In this document: piece by piece, positions 13,638 through 20,688 of the stretch
Numbering within the stretch: position 1 is the first letter of the stretch
How the letters are laid out: the number at the start of each line of letters is the position of its first letter
DNA from: JAAFIP01 sp043718065
GTDB taxonomy: Bacteria > Pseudomonadota > Gammaproteobacteria > Burkholderiales > Burkholderiaceae_C
Direction of reading: 5' to 3'
Length of the DNA stretch: 20,688 nt
Assembly: GCA_043718065.1 (NCBI GenBank)
Contig: JAYSWJ010000266.1
Location: forward strand, 1 to 20,688
Position numbers and translations under genes: made by a program
The notes under the pieces: model-generated
Told to the model about the DNA's origin: nothing
Seen by the model: only the letters and a program-made list of their open reading frames with translations
The model's database searches: none

Positions 13638-15460
13638 CGCGGCGACGCCCTTTATCAGAAATAGGGCTGCGCTGGCGAGAGCCGGCTGTATTGCGCGGAC
13701 AGGTCGCTTTAATGCGGCGCAGTTTCCCCACCACCCTGCTTGCGTCTACCGCCTCGGCTTTATTATGCGTTTGGATGATGTACACCATAGTGCAACCCAT
13801 GGCATTGTGGATATGGCTGGCTACCCATATTGCCGCCATCGGCGGGATTTTCATTAGCCTGCGCAGGGGTATGGACAACGCGGACGACCCCTACACCAAG
13901 GCACGTTGGCTTATGCTGTGCATGGCTGCTATTGGCATTACATGGGGCAGTTTAGTTTGGGTGTGCTTACTGTTTGGCAAACCAGAAGCCATGGTGTACA
14001 CCACCGCCATTGTCGGCGGCATTACCTCTGGCGCACTAGGCTTAGGCGGTGCGTTGTTTCCAGCTTATTTAGCTTATTTATTACCTTCTGTGGGCATGGT
14101 GGGGCTGGGCTTTGCGGTATTAGGCGGGCCTGTATTTACACCTCTGGTATTTTTGACCACGCTGTATTTTGGATTTACCTGCGTGCTGGCGCGCAATGCC
14201 GAAGAAGCCATCTACCAAAGCATCTTGCTGCAACTGGAAAACACGGGCTTGGTGCATCGCCTGCGGCTAGAGTCCGCGCAATCACAACAAGCCTTGCAAA
14301 CGGCCCAAACAGCCAAATTAGACGCTGAAAAAGCCCAAACATTAGCAGAGCTGGCCAATGCGGACAAATCCAAATTTTTAGCTGCCGCCAGCCACGACCT
14401 GCGCCAGCCATTGCATGCCATGGGTCTATTTTTAGAAGCTCTGTCGCGCAGCGATATGTCAGCCCAACAGCTTACTGTGCTTGACCATGCCCATTCTGCA
14501 TCAACCGCAGCCAGCGAGATGCTGACCACGTTGCTTGATTTTTCGCGCCTGGAAGCTGGCGTTGTCAAGTCGCAGCCTAAGGCATTTTTATTGCAACCCA
14601 TGATCAGCAAGCTAGAGCAAGAGTTTGGCTTGCAGGCCGATGCACGCGAGCTGGTATACCGCACGCGCGACACCACGCTAGCGGCCATGGCTGATCCTAA
14701 TTTGACTGATTTGGTTCTGCGCAACTTTATCTCCAACGCTATTCGCTACACAGACATGGGTGGCGTGCTGGTTGCTTGCCGACTGCGCGGCAATGCCGTG
14801 GTAGTAGAAGTATGGGATACCGGCATTGGCATTGCACATGACCATCATGCCGAAGTGTTTAAAGAATTTCACCAGCTAGGTAACCCGGAGCGTGACCGCC
14901 GAAAAGGTTTGGGTCTAGGCTTGGCGATTGTTGAACGTATCAGCGATGCCATGAACGCGCAAGTCACCTTGCGCTCCCAGCCCGGTCGCGGGTCTGTCTT
15001 CAGGCTATGGCTACCTTTGTATGCAGGCGTTGTCATCCACGACCGCGAGAACAACATAATCAATAAAAGCCTCAAAGGCATGCGCGTCTTGGTGATTGAT
15101 GACGAGGAACCTGTACGCTTGGGTATGCAAGAGCTGCTGGACTCTTGGGGGTGTGTTTGCCACACTGCAGACGAACTGTCCAGTGCCCTGAAATGCGTTG
15201 CGTTGCTACCCATGACCGAGCAGCCTGATGTGATTTTGGCAGACTATCGCCTGCGCGAAGGGGCCACGGGTGGCCAAGCGATTGCGGCACTGCGTGCCTA
15301 CCTCACCATGCGCGGGCACGAGCCTGTGGTACCCGCCATCATCATCACAGGCGATACCGCGCCCGAGCGCTTGCGCGAAGCGCGCGGCACTGACGCGGGT
15401 GTGCTGCACAAGCCTGTATCAGCCAGCGCTCTACAGCAGGCTTTACTCCAATTGCGCTAA
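13634..15460 (+). CDS. Membrane hybrid sensor histidine kinase with C-terminal receiver
   Basis: This is an inner-membrane sensor kinase of 608 residues. About residues 33-187 form six hydrophobic segments and no large periplasmic domain, so the signal is probably sensed in or at the membrane. A coiled-coil-like linker rich in Ala, Gln and Leu follows (about 195-245). The dimerisation and phosphorylation box has H254 in AAASHDLRQPLHAM; the ATPase domain shows the N box LRNFISNAIRYTD, G1 WDTGIGIA and G2 GLGLGLAIVERI. The C-terminal receiver (about 483-608) has RVLVIDDEEPVR, the phosphate-accepting D537 in VILADYRL, TGD and the Lys in LHKPVS. It overlaps the response regulator gene by 4 nt and is certainly its partner. 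The extra receiver suggests a competing or feedback phosphate sink, since no phosphotransfer domain is present. Confidence 0.93.
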   Translation: MTRRRPLSEIGLRWREPAVLRGQVALMRRSFPTTLLASTASALLCVWMMYTIVQPMALWIWLATHIAAIGGIFISLRRGMDNADDPYTKARWLMLCMAAIGITWGSLVWVCLLFGKPEAMVYTTAIVGGITSGALGLGGALFPAYLAYLLPSVGMVGLGFAVLGGPVFTPLVFLTTLYFGFTCVLARNAEEAIYQSILLQLENTGLVHRLRLESAQSQQALQTAQTAKLDAEKAQTLAELANADKSKFLAAASHDLRQPLHAMGLFLEALSRSDMSAQQLTVLDHAHSASTAASEMLTTLLDFSRLEAGVVKSQPKAFLLQPMISKLEQEFGLQADARELVYRTRDTTLAAMADPNLTDLVLRNFISNAIRYTDMGGVLVACRLRGNAVVVEVWDTGIGIAHDHHAEVFKEFHQLGNPERDRRKGLGLGLAIVERISDAMNAQVTLRSQPGRGSVFRLWLPLYAGVVIHDRENNIINKSLKGMRVLVIDDEEPVRLGMQELLDSWGCVCHTADELSSALKCVALLPMTEQPDVILADYRLREGATGGQAIAALRAYLTMRGHEPVVPAIIITGDTAPERLREARGTDAGVLHKPVSASALQQALLQLR

Positions 15461-15498
15461 GCGCATAAGCGCAGTACATTGCAAGCCATGGAGACACT

Positions 15499-17133
15499 AT
15501 GGCCACTACAACAGTACTACCGAAGCAAAAGCACTCACTCAAGCATTTAAGTGGCCTAGACGCCACTTTTTTGTACCTCGAAACACCGCAAACGCCCATG
15601 CATGTAGGCAGCTTGCATTTATACGAATTGCCTACCGGGTTTAAAGGTAGTTTTCACGCACAAGTTGTCAAGCACTTGGCCAAGCGCATTCACTTGTCTC
15701 CCATCTTCCAGCGTAAGCTACACTCTATGCCGCTCGATTTGGGCCACCCGATTTGGGTGGACGATGAGGCATTTGACATAGAGCGTCATGTTCGCAAAGT
15801 AGGCACGTCCGCCAAAACAAGCACCAGCATACCCAGTCTAAAACAGGTAGAGGCTGCAGTGGCCAAGCTGCACGGCAAACTGATTGACCGGACACATCCA
15901 CTGTGGGAGTTTTACGTATTTGACAAAGTACTGCGTACTGACGGCACGCTGTGCGCAGCGTTTTATTCCAAAATTCACCATGCCGCTTTAGATGGCCAAG
16001 GCGGCACTGTGCTGGCCAATGCGATACTTGACATCACACCGCAGCCACGTGAAGTCGCCCCACCCGACCCACTGCGCAAACGCCGATTGGCAGGCGATTT
16101 AAAAATTGGCCAAATGATTGGTGCCGTGTTCAGCAACTCACTGGCGCAATATGCCAAGCTGATCAAATCACTGCCTAATGCCGCCGTACAAGTGGGTAGC
16201 TCGCTGGCAGCTAGCCCTCAAAAAACCAAATTACCCACCGCTTTAGTACCCCAAACACCGTTTAACACGGGCATCACCGCTGACCGCGTATTTGCTACCG
16301 CGAGCGTCCCATTTGCGCCATGCCGGGCCATGGCCAAGTCGATGGGTGCAAGCTTTAACGATATGGTGCTGTGGATCTGCTCTACCGCTTTGCGCAACTA
16401 TCTTAAGCAGCATGCTACGCTGCCAGCCAAACCGCTAGTGGCTGCCATGCCGGTCAGCTTGCGCGAGGGCAGCAACAAAGACATGGGTAACCAAGCCAGC
16501 ATGTCATTGGCCAATTTAGCCACACACATCGCCCACCCGGTCAAACGCATGGCCGCCATCATGGAATCCACCAGCAAAGTTAAAGATGCGTTGGTTAATT
16601 TAAAGTCTGTATTGCCTACAGACTATCCCAGCTTTTTAGCCCCTTGGATTGTGGGTGGTGCAGCGCGACTGGCTCTTAAAACCTATGGCCGGGGTGACTT
16701 TGCGCAGCGCCTGCCTATGGTGGCCAACTTAGTCATCAGTAACGTACCGGGCCCACAAGTGCCGCTGTATATGGCGGGTGCGCGCATGCTGACTTTTCAT
16801 CCCTTAAGCATCGTTATGCACGGCTTGGGCTTGAACATTACCGTACAAACCTACGCGGGTAATGTAGATTTTGGCATCATTGCAGGTAAACAGGCGCTAG
16901 CGCATCCGCAAGATTTAGCTAATGCCGTATTGGCCGCGTATGAAGAATCGTGCAAATTATTTGCTGCAAGCCAAGCCGCTGGTCAACCCGTTTCAGCGAC
17001 TATATCAGATGCGACATCCGCAAAAACCCTCGTCTCGCGCGTGACTAAAAAACAGGTGACAACACCTAAATCACCCTCTAAAAAAGCCGTTACGCTTAAG
17101 CGAAGCTCTACACCTGCAAAAAGCAAAATTTAG
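15499..17133 (+). CDS. Wax ester synthase/acyl-CoA:diacylglycerol acyltransferase (WS/DGAT)
   Basis: This enzyme transfers acyl groups from acyl-CoA to fatty alcohols or diacylglycerol, making wax esters or triacylglycerol that are stored in inclusions. The family signature is intact: HHAALDG with H160, H161 and D165 in the active site, preceded by THPLWEFYVFDKV, and later NVPGP in VISNVPGPQVPLYMAGARM. The N-terminus LSGLDATFLYLETPQTPMHV is also typical. Its 544 residues exceed the usual ~450-480 because of a C-terminal tail from about residue 490 that is rich in Ala, Thr, Ser and Lys. The ATG follows GGAG at 5 nt. It starts 38 bases after the kinase gene and ends 1 base before the hydrolase gene, so it may share their transcript. 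Which lipid is made cannot be told from the sequence. Confidence 0.93.
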   Translation: MATTTVLPKQKHSLKHLSGLDATFLYLETPQTPMHVGSLHLYELPTGFKGSFHAQVVKHLAKRIHLSPIFQRKLHSMPLDLGHPIWVDDEAFDIERHVRKVGTSAKTSTSIPSLKQVEAAVAKLHGKLIDRTHPLWEFYVFDKVLRTDGTLCAAFYSKIHHAALDGQGGTVLANAILDITPQPREVAPPDPLRKRRLAGDLKIGQMIGAVFSNSLAQYAKLIKSLPNAAVQVGSSLAASPQKTKLPTALVPQTPFNTGITADRVFATASVPFAPCRAMAKSMGASFNDMVLWICSTALRNYLKQHATLPAKPLVAAMPVSLREGSNKDMGNQASMSLANLATHIAHPVKRMAAIMESTSKVKDALVNLKSVLPTDYPSFLAPWIVGGAARLALKTYGRGDFAQRLPMVANLVISNVPGPQVPLYMAGARMLTFHPLSIVMHGLGLNITVQTYAGNVDFGIIAGKQALAHPQDLANAVLAAYEESCKLFAASQAAGQPVSATISDATSAKTLVSRVTKKQVTTPKSPSKKAVTLKRSSTPAKSKI

Positions 17134-17134
17134 C

Positions 17135-18046
17135 ATGTGCAGCGCCTTTGTTATAACCAACTTACCAGCTGATCACAGCAAATTTCATCGGCGCTGCCAG
17201 CTCACACCTCAGACCATGCCATTACCGTTTAACCGCGCTGCAAAAAGTAGCGCTGAATCTACAACCAATGCAGAGATAAGTGCACCTAATTTAGCATTGT
17301 TAGCGATGGAGTTTCGCGCACCTTGGGAGTTTGGCTCACTACTGCTAGCTTGGCCTATGCTACAACGCGCGCCGCGCGGTGATGGTCATACCGTGGTGGT
17401 GTATCCAGGTTTAAGCGCGAGCGACGCCACTACTTTGCCGCTACGTAAATATTTAAATGGCTTGGGCTATGCAGCGCATGGTTGGGGTCAAGGCTTTAAC
17501 TTTGGTCCGCGTGCGGGTGTGCTGGATATTGGTAAAGCGCAATTACGTGCGCTAGCCAAAGACCACCAGCAGCCTATTAGCCTGATAGGCTGGAGCTTAG
17601 GCGGCGTTTACGCACGCGAGTTGTCTAAAGAGCTGGAAAAAGAAGGCATTGCCACGCGCTGCGTGATTACACTGGGCACGCCGTTTGCAGGCGGCCCGCG
17701 CAGCACCAATGCATGGCGTTTGTATGAGCTGACCAGCGGACGCGACGTGCACCGCGAATCAGACAACTACACCATGGCCACTGCGCCTAATGTCCCCACC
17801 ACCAGCATATACAGCCGCACGGATGGTGTGGTGGCTTGGCAAGCCAGCGTGCAAGCCATGCAAGCACACAACCCGCATACTGAAAACATCGAAGTACAAG
17901 CCAGCCACTTTGGCATCGGCCTGAACCCGAGCGCACTGTGGGCGGTGGCGGATCGTTTGGCACAAAAACCCGGTCAGTGGCGGCGGTTTGAAAAACCTTC
18001 TTTGTTAGGCTTGCAGAGCTTGGTGTACCCAGACCCTGCGCGATAA
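17135..18046 (+). CDS. Alpha/beta hydrolase, probable esterase or lipase
   Basis: This is a serine hydrolase of the alpha/beta fold. The nucleophile elbow GWSLGG has S154; the acid is probably D230 in YSRTDGVVAWQ and the base H258 in ASHFGIGLNP. After the first strand the run VVVYPGLSASD takes the place of the usual HG oxyanion motif. No signal peptide is seen, so it should act in the cytoplasm. It follows the WS/DGAT gene by 1 base, and a role in hydrolysing or remodelling the stored lipid is inferred from this. The start is uncertain: ATG 17135 is closest to the upstream stop and allows coupling, while ATG 17216 would remove 27 poorly folding residues; neither has a good ribosome site. The TAA stop is part of a hairpin. 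Confidence 0.85.
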   Translation: MCSAFVITNLPADHSKFHRRCQLTPQTMPLPFNRAAKSSAESTTNAEISAPNLALLAMEFRAPWEFGSLLLAWPMLQRAPRGDGHTVVVYPGLSASDATTLPLRKYLNGLGYAAHGWGQGFNFGPRAGVLDIGKAQLRALAKDHQQPISLIGWSLGGVYARELSKELEKEGIATRCVITLGTPFAGGPRSTNAWRLYELTSGRDVHRESDNYTMATAPNVPTTSIYSRTDGVVAWQASVQAMQAHNPHTENIEVQASHFGIGLNPSALWAVADRLAQKPGQWRRFEKPSLLGLQSLVYPDPAR

Positions 18047-18064
18047 ACTGCAACCGCAGTTTTG
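18045..18064 (+). terminator. Probable intrinsic terminator after the hydrolase gene
   Basis: AAACTGC (18045-18051) and GCAGTTT (18056-18062) form a perfect 7-bp stem with an AACC loop, overlapping the TAA stop and followed by TTTGTTC. The stem is short and the T run is interrupted, so termination may be only partial. Confidence 0.55.
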
Positions 18065-18089
18065 TTCTGGGCTAGCCAAGACACGTCCA

Positions 18090-18116
18090 ATCACACTGGG
18101 GCAATTATGGTGTGAT
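18090..18116 (-). terminator. Hairpin over the stop of the enoyl-reductase-like gene
   Basis: ATCACAC (18090-18096) is the exact reverse complement of GTGTGAT (18110-18116), with a 13-base loop containing the minus-strand stop codon (18105-18107). No T run follows on the minus strand. It may be a weak terminator or chance. Confidence 0.35.
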
Positions 18117-19352
18117 GTCTAACGTCATGCCCGCTGCGCGCAAGCGTTGCACCAGCACATCACCTATTGCAAACGCGGGCGTGATCACACCGCCACGTTG
18201 CTCACCGCCCGGCAAAACTGCGGTATCTAGCGCCAACGCTAAGGCTGACTCGCATACCATTTTGGTTGTGGCTCGATTACCGGGATCGACTTTGTCACTT
18301 AACACGGCACGCACTTCTTGGCCTTGGGCCGACTTGCCCATGAGCTGACAAAGAAACGAGCCGTTTTCCATGGCACATATGCTAGGGCCTTGACCAGGCT
18401 TGGGTGCCAATGCAGCAGTTATTTTGCGAACAGGCGCGAAATGCAAGGCCACTTGTGACGCCAAAGACCCTACGCTCATGCCAGCCGCCACCGTAGCAGC
18501 GAGAGGCCCAGTACCAAAACGCAAATACTCTTGGTAACTAAAGTCTTCTGCGTAGGCAGTGTCACTATCAGCCTGTGCATCCTTTTGCCACAGCGCTGCG
18601 CTGCGGCGCACCACGCGGGTGTTAACTGGCCCCATGAAGAAGGGGCCGTGCCACGCGCCAAAATCTGCGTCATAGTACGGCGCAGTAGGGTCTGCATGCA
18701 CGGCGTCCGCAGCGCTGGCTTTATGGTCAGGGTTGAGCAAAAAGGCGTTGGTAAATGCCTCGGATTGGCCCTTACCCAAAATATCCAACACCGATGCCAG
18801 CGTGCCGCCGTTGACACTGCCGCGCAAACTAAAACTGGCTTTGATGTTGGCACAGGCTTGGCCGTAGCGGTGCTTGATTTCTTGCGCCACCAGATAAGCG
18901 CCCAAGTCAGAGGGTACCGAGTCAAAACCGCAGCACGGTACGATGCGAGTGCCATCTGCTGCTGCTTGCGCATGGTGCGCGTCGATCATGGCGCGCACCC
19001 AAGGTGTTTCGCCAGTAATGTCAACATAGTGCGTACGCTGCTGCACACACGAGGCTACCAACGCACTGCCATACAAACCAAACGGCCCCGCAGACGACAG
19101 CACTACGCGCGTACTGGCTGCCAGATTTGTAAGTGCTGCACTGTCACGCGCATCAGCCACGATGATGGGTACGCGTACTTTGGTGTCGCGTAATACAGCC
19201 TCTAATTTGGTTTGGCAACGACCGGCAATCGCCCAATGCACGCCTTTTGCGTACTTAGCAAAATACTCCACAGTCTGCTGGCCCACAAAACCAGTAGCGC
19301 CATACAGGACTACGTCGTAAGAACGTTGCGCAGAAGATCGAATCCGAGCCAT
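18105..19352 (-). CDS. Saccharopine dehydrogenase-like / trans-acting enoyl reductase family protein
   Basis: This is an NAD(P)-binding protein of the saccharopine-dehydrogenase-like family, whose best studied bacterial members include the mycobacterial trans-acting enoyl reductase. The N-terminal Rossmann fold shows YDVVLYGATGFVGQQTVEYF with the dinucleotide motif at residues 18-24, then WAIAGRCQTKLEAVL, ARDSAALTNLAASTRVVLSS, AGPFGLYGSALVASC and HYVDITGETPWVRAMI. The middle part has CCGFDSVPSDLGAYL, also typical. Length is 415 residues, normal for the family. The start is the ATG at 19352; no clear ribosome site is seen. It converges on the hydrolase gene and diverges from the oxidoreductase gene. 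Acting on acyl chains would fit the lipid genes nearby, but the substrate is not evident and true saccharopine dehydrogenase activity is unlikely. Confidence 0.88.
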   Translation of the reverse strand: MARIRSSAQRSYDVVLYGATGFVGQQTVEYFAKYAKGVHWAIAGRCQTKLEAVLRDTKVRVPIIVADARDSAALTNLAASTRVVLSSAGPFGLYGSALVASCVQQRTHYVDITGETPWVRAMIDAHHAQAAADGTRIVPCCGFDSVPSDLGAYLVAQEIKHRYGQACANIKASFSLRGSVNGGTLASVLDILGKGQSEAFTNAFLLNPDHKASAADAVHADPTAPYYDADFGAWHGPFFMGPVNTRVVRRSAALWQKDAQADSDTAYAEDFSYQEYLRFGTGPLAATVAAGMSVGSLASQVALHFAPVRKITAALAPKPGQGPSICAMENGSFLCQLMGKSAQGQEVRAVLSDKVDPGNRATTKMVCESALALALDTAVLPGGEQRGGVITPAFAIGDVLVQRLRAAGMTLDITP

Positions 19353-19459
19353 AGTAGTAATAAAGTTTGATTAATAATAGTGTCGCACAAGCTACGGCAG
19401 GCACGCAATAGCTGCACTACGATGCACGCTAGAGTTTTTAATCATTATGAGGAAATAGT

Positions 19460-20506
19460 ATGAACACCACAGTTGCCACCACCAACCACCAAGTCCGTCT
19501 GGCGCAGCGCCCTGTGGGTATGCCCAGCCCTGAATGCTGGAGCCATACAGCAGAGCCTGTACAACAGCCTGCCGCAGACGGCGACGTACTTGTTAAAACC
19601 CTATCCTTGTCGCTTGACCCAGCCATGCGCGGCTGGATGAACGATGTTAAAAGCTACATCGCACCAGTGGGAATCAACGAAGTCATGCGCGCTGGCGGCG
19701 TAGGCGTGGTGATTGCATCCAAGAACCCAGCTTTTCAAGTAGGCGACACAGTAAGTGCAGGCCTGGGCGTGCAAGAGTATTGCCTGATACCCGGCGACCA
19801 AGTCAAACGCAACGGCATTGCTAAGATAGACCTGCGCGCAGGCAGCGTGACCCAGTGGCTTAACGTGCTGGGCATGCCCGGCATGACCGGTTATTTCGGC
19901 CTCATGGACGTAGGCATGCCTCAGGTAGGCGAGACGGTGGTGATCAGCGGTGCAGCCGGTGCTGTAGGGCAAACGGTAGGACAAATAGCCAAGATCAAAG
20001 GCTGCCGCGTGGTGGGTATTGCTGGTGGCACAGCCAAGTGCGACTGGGTAGTCAAGGAACTGGGCTTTGATGCCTGCATTGACTACAAAGCGGGACCAGA
20101 CAGTGTGAAAACCGGGCTTAAAGAACACTGCCCCAAAGGCGTAGACATTTACTTTGACAACGTAGGCGGCGAAATTTTGGACACCGCGCTCGCCCGCATC
20201 AACCGCAAAGCCCGCATCATCATCTGCGGCGCAATCAGCCAGTACAACAATACGACAGCTGTGCAAGGCCCCAAAAACTACCTCAGCCTGCTGGTCAACC
20301 GCGCCCGCATGGAAGGTATCGTAGTGTTTGACTACGCAGACCGCTACCACTTGGCAATTACCGAGATGGCAGGCTACCTCAAAGACGGACGGATGAAAAG
20401 CAAAGAAGACGTGGTGGTAGGACTAAAGACTTTTCCCGAGACCTTGCTAAAGCTTTTCAATGGCGAGAACTTTGGCAAATTGGTATTGCAAGTTAGCGAG
20501 ACTTAA
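19460..20506 (+). CDS. NADP-dependent oxidoreductase of the CurA/leukotriene B4 dehydrogenase type (MDR superfamily)
   Basis: This is a zinc-free medium-chain reductase that uses NADPH to reduce the double bond of alpha,beta-unsaturated ketones or aldehydes in the cytoplasm. The N-terminal catalytic domain has VLVKTLSLSLDPAMRGWMND and the run VGINEVMRAGGVGVVIASKN; the cofactor domain begins with GMPGMTGYFGL and has the glycine motif GAAGAVG at residues 164-170, then GCRVVGIAGGTAKCDWV, DIYFDNVGGEILD and CGAISQYN, all typical of the CurA/YncB and prostaglandin-reductase branch. The length of 348 residues is standard. The ATG follows GAGGAAA with good spacing. It diverges from the enoyl-reductase-like gene across 107 bases; a shared promoter region is possible. 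The physiological substrate is unknown. Confidence 0.92.
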   Translation: MNTTVATTNHQVRLAQRPVGMPSPECWSHTAEPVQQPAADGDVLVKTLSLSLDPAMRGWMNDVKSYIAPVGINEVMRAGGVGVVIASKNPAFQVGDTVSAGLGVQEYCLIPGDQVKRNGIAKIDLRAGSVTQWLNVLGMPGMTGYFGLMDVGMPQVGETVVISGAAGAVGQTVGQIAKIKGCRVVGIAGGTAKCDWVVKELGFDACIDYKAGPDSVKTGLKEHCPKGVDIYFDNVGGEILDTALARINRKARIIICGAISQYNNTTAVQGPKNYLSLLVNRARMEGIVVFDYADRYHLAITEMAGYLKDGRMKSKEDVVVGLKTFPETLLKLFNGENFGKLVLQVSET

Positions 20507-20526
20507 GACTACTTGGCCTCACATTG

Positions 20527-20580
20527 ACTATAAATTTGATAGCTGTTTAAGCAGGTTTTACTTGGTTTAGCGGCCTATTT
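20527..20580 (+). repeat. Dispersed intergenic repeat, copy C
   Basis: CTATAAATTTGATAG (20528-20542), then CTGTTTAAGCAGGTTTTAC and GGCCTATTT. This aligns block by block with copy A read on the minus strand and with copy B. It lies shortly after the stop of the oxidoreductase gene. Confidence 0.7.
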
Positions 20581-20636
20581 CATTTAAAAAACGTAACTAC
20601 TCAGGTCCCTCGCACGAGTATGTCAAAATACACAGC

Positions 20637-20688
20637 ATGAAAGGCCTACTCAATCTAAGTCAAATGAGCCATGAAGACAAAGATGGGC
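20637..20688 (+). CDS. Possible start of a gene running off the window
   Basis: An ATG at 20637 opens a frame (MKGLLNLSQMSHEDKDG) that has no stop before the window ends. Seventeen residues are too few to name it. There is no strong ribosome site (an alternative ATG at 20664 lies inside), so this may not be a gene. Confidence 0.25.
   Translation, partial: MKGLLNLSQMSHEDKDG

Overview
The window looks like chromosomal DNA from a betaproteobacterium, most likely Burkholderiales and probably Comamonadaceae. This is inferred from the protein set: a fused ThiP permease, a wax ester/DGAT acyltransferase, an RNase R of the short N-terminal type, and a short dispersed intergenic repeat of a kind I associate with that family. 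GC is moderate. No integrase, transposase or phage gene is visible, and most genes share one codon style. No species can be named.

Layout. (1) 126-953: ATP-binding subunit of a nitrate-type ABC importer, probably the last gene of an operon that begins left of the window. (2) 1002-4534: a TPP riboswitch, a strong hairpin just before the thiB start, then thiB, thiP and thiQ, a complete thiamine/TPP importer. (3) 4535-5210: about 675 bases with no convincing gene, containing a near-perfect 72-nt hairpin (4890-4961) and a second smaller one. (4) 5211-8459: a three-gene cluster of a GTP cyclohydrolase II-like protein, a DUF1688 protein and uracil phosphoribosyltransferase. This is the bacterial counterpart of yeast URC1-URC4-URC6, the non-reductive uracil catabolism pathway. 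(5) 8565-9428: small DUF1499 and DUF427 proteins, each preceded by a copy of a dispersed intergenic repeat. (6) 9492-11939 (minus): RNase R, whose reading frame has no ATG, GTG or TTG where the conserved protein begins; an ATC codon behind a good Shine-Dalgarno is the best candidate. (7) 12006-12090: tRNA-Leu(CAG). (8) 12246-12785 (minus): a stand-alone cyclic-nucleotide-binding domain protein. (9) 12981-15460: a NarL-type response regulator and a membrane hybrid histidine kinase overlapping by 4 nt, preceded by an 81-nt foldable element. (10) 15499-20506: a neutral-lipid and fatty-acyl group (WS/DGAT, an alpha/beta hydrolase, a convergent saccharopine-dehydrogenase-like/enoyl-reductase-like protein, and a divergent NADP-dependent alkenal/curcumin reductase-type oxidoreductase). 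The last 180 bases hold a third copy of the dispersed repeat and perhaps the start of another gene.

The genes form several independent functional units: nitrate uptake, thiamine uptake under TPP control, uracil nitrogen salvage or catabolism, RNA decay, and storage-lipid metabolism next to a two-component system. The most interesting points are the URC cluster, the RNase R start codon, and three unexplained structured elements: the thiB leader hairpin, the hairpin at 4890-4961 and the element at 12878-12958.
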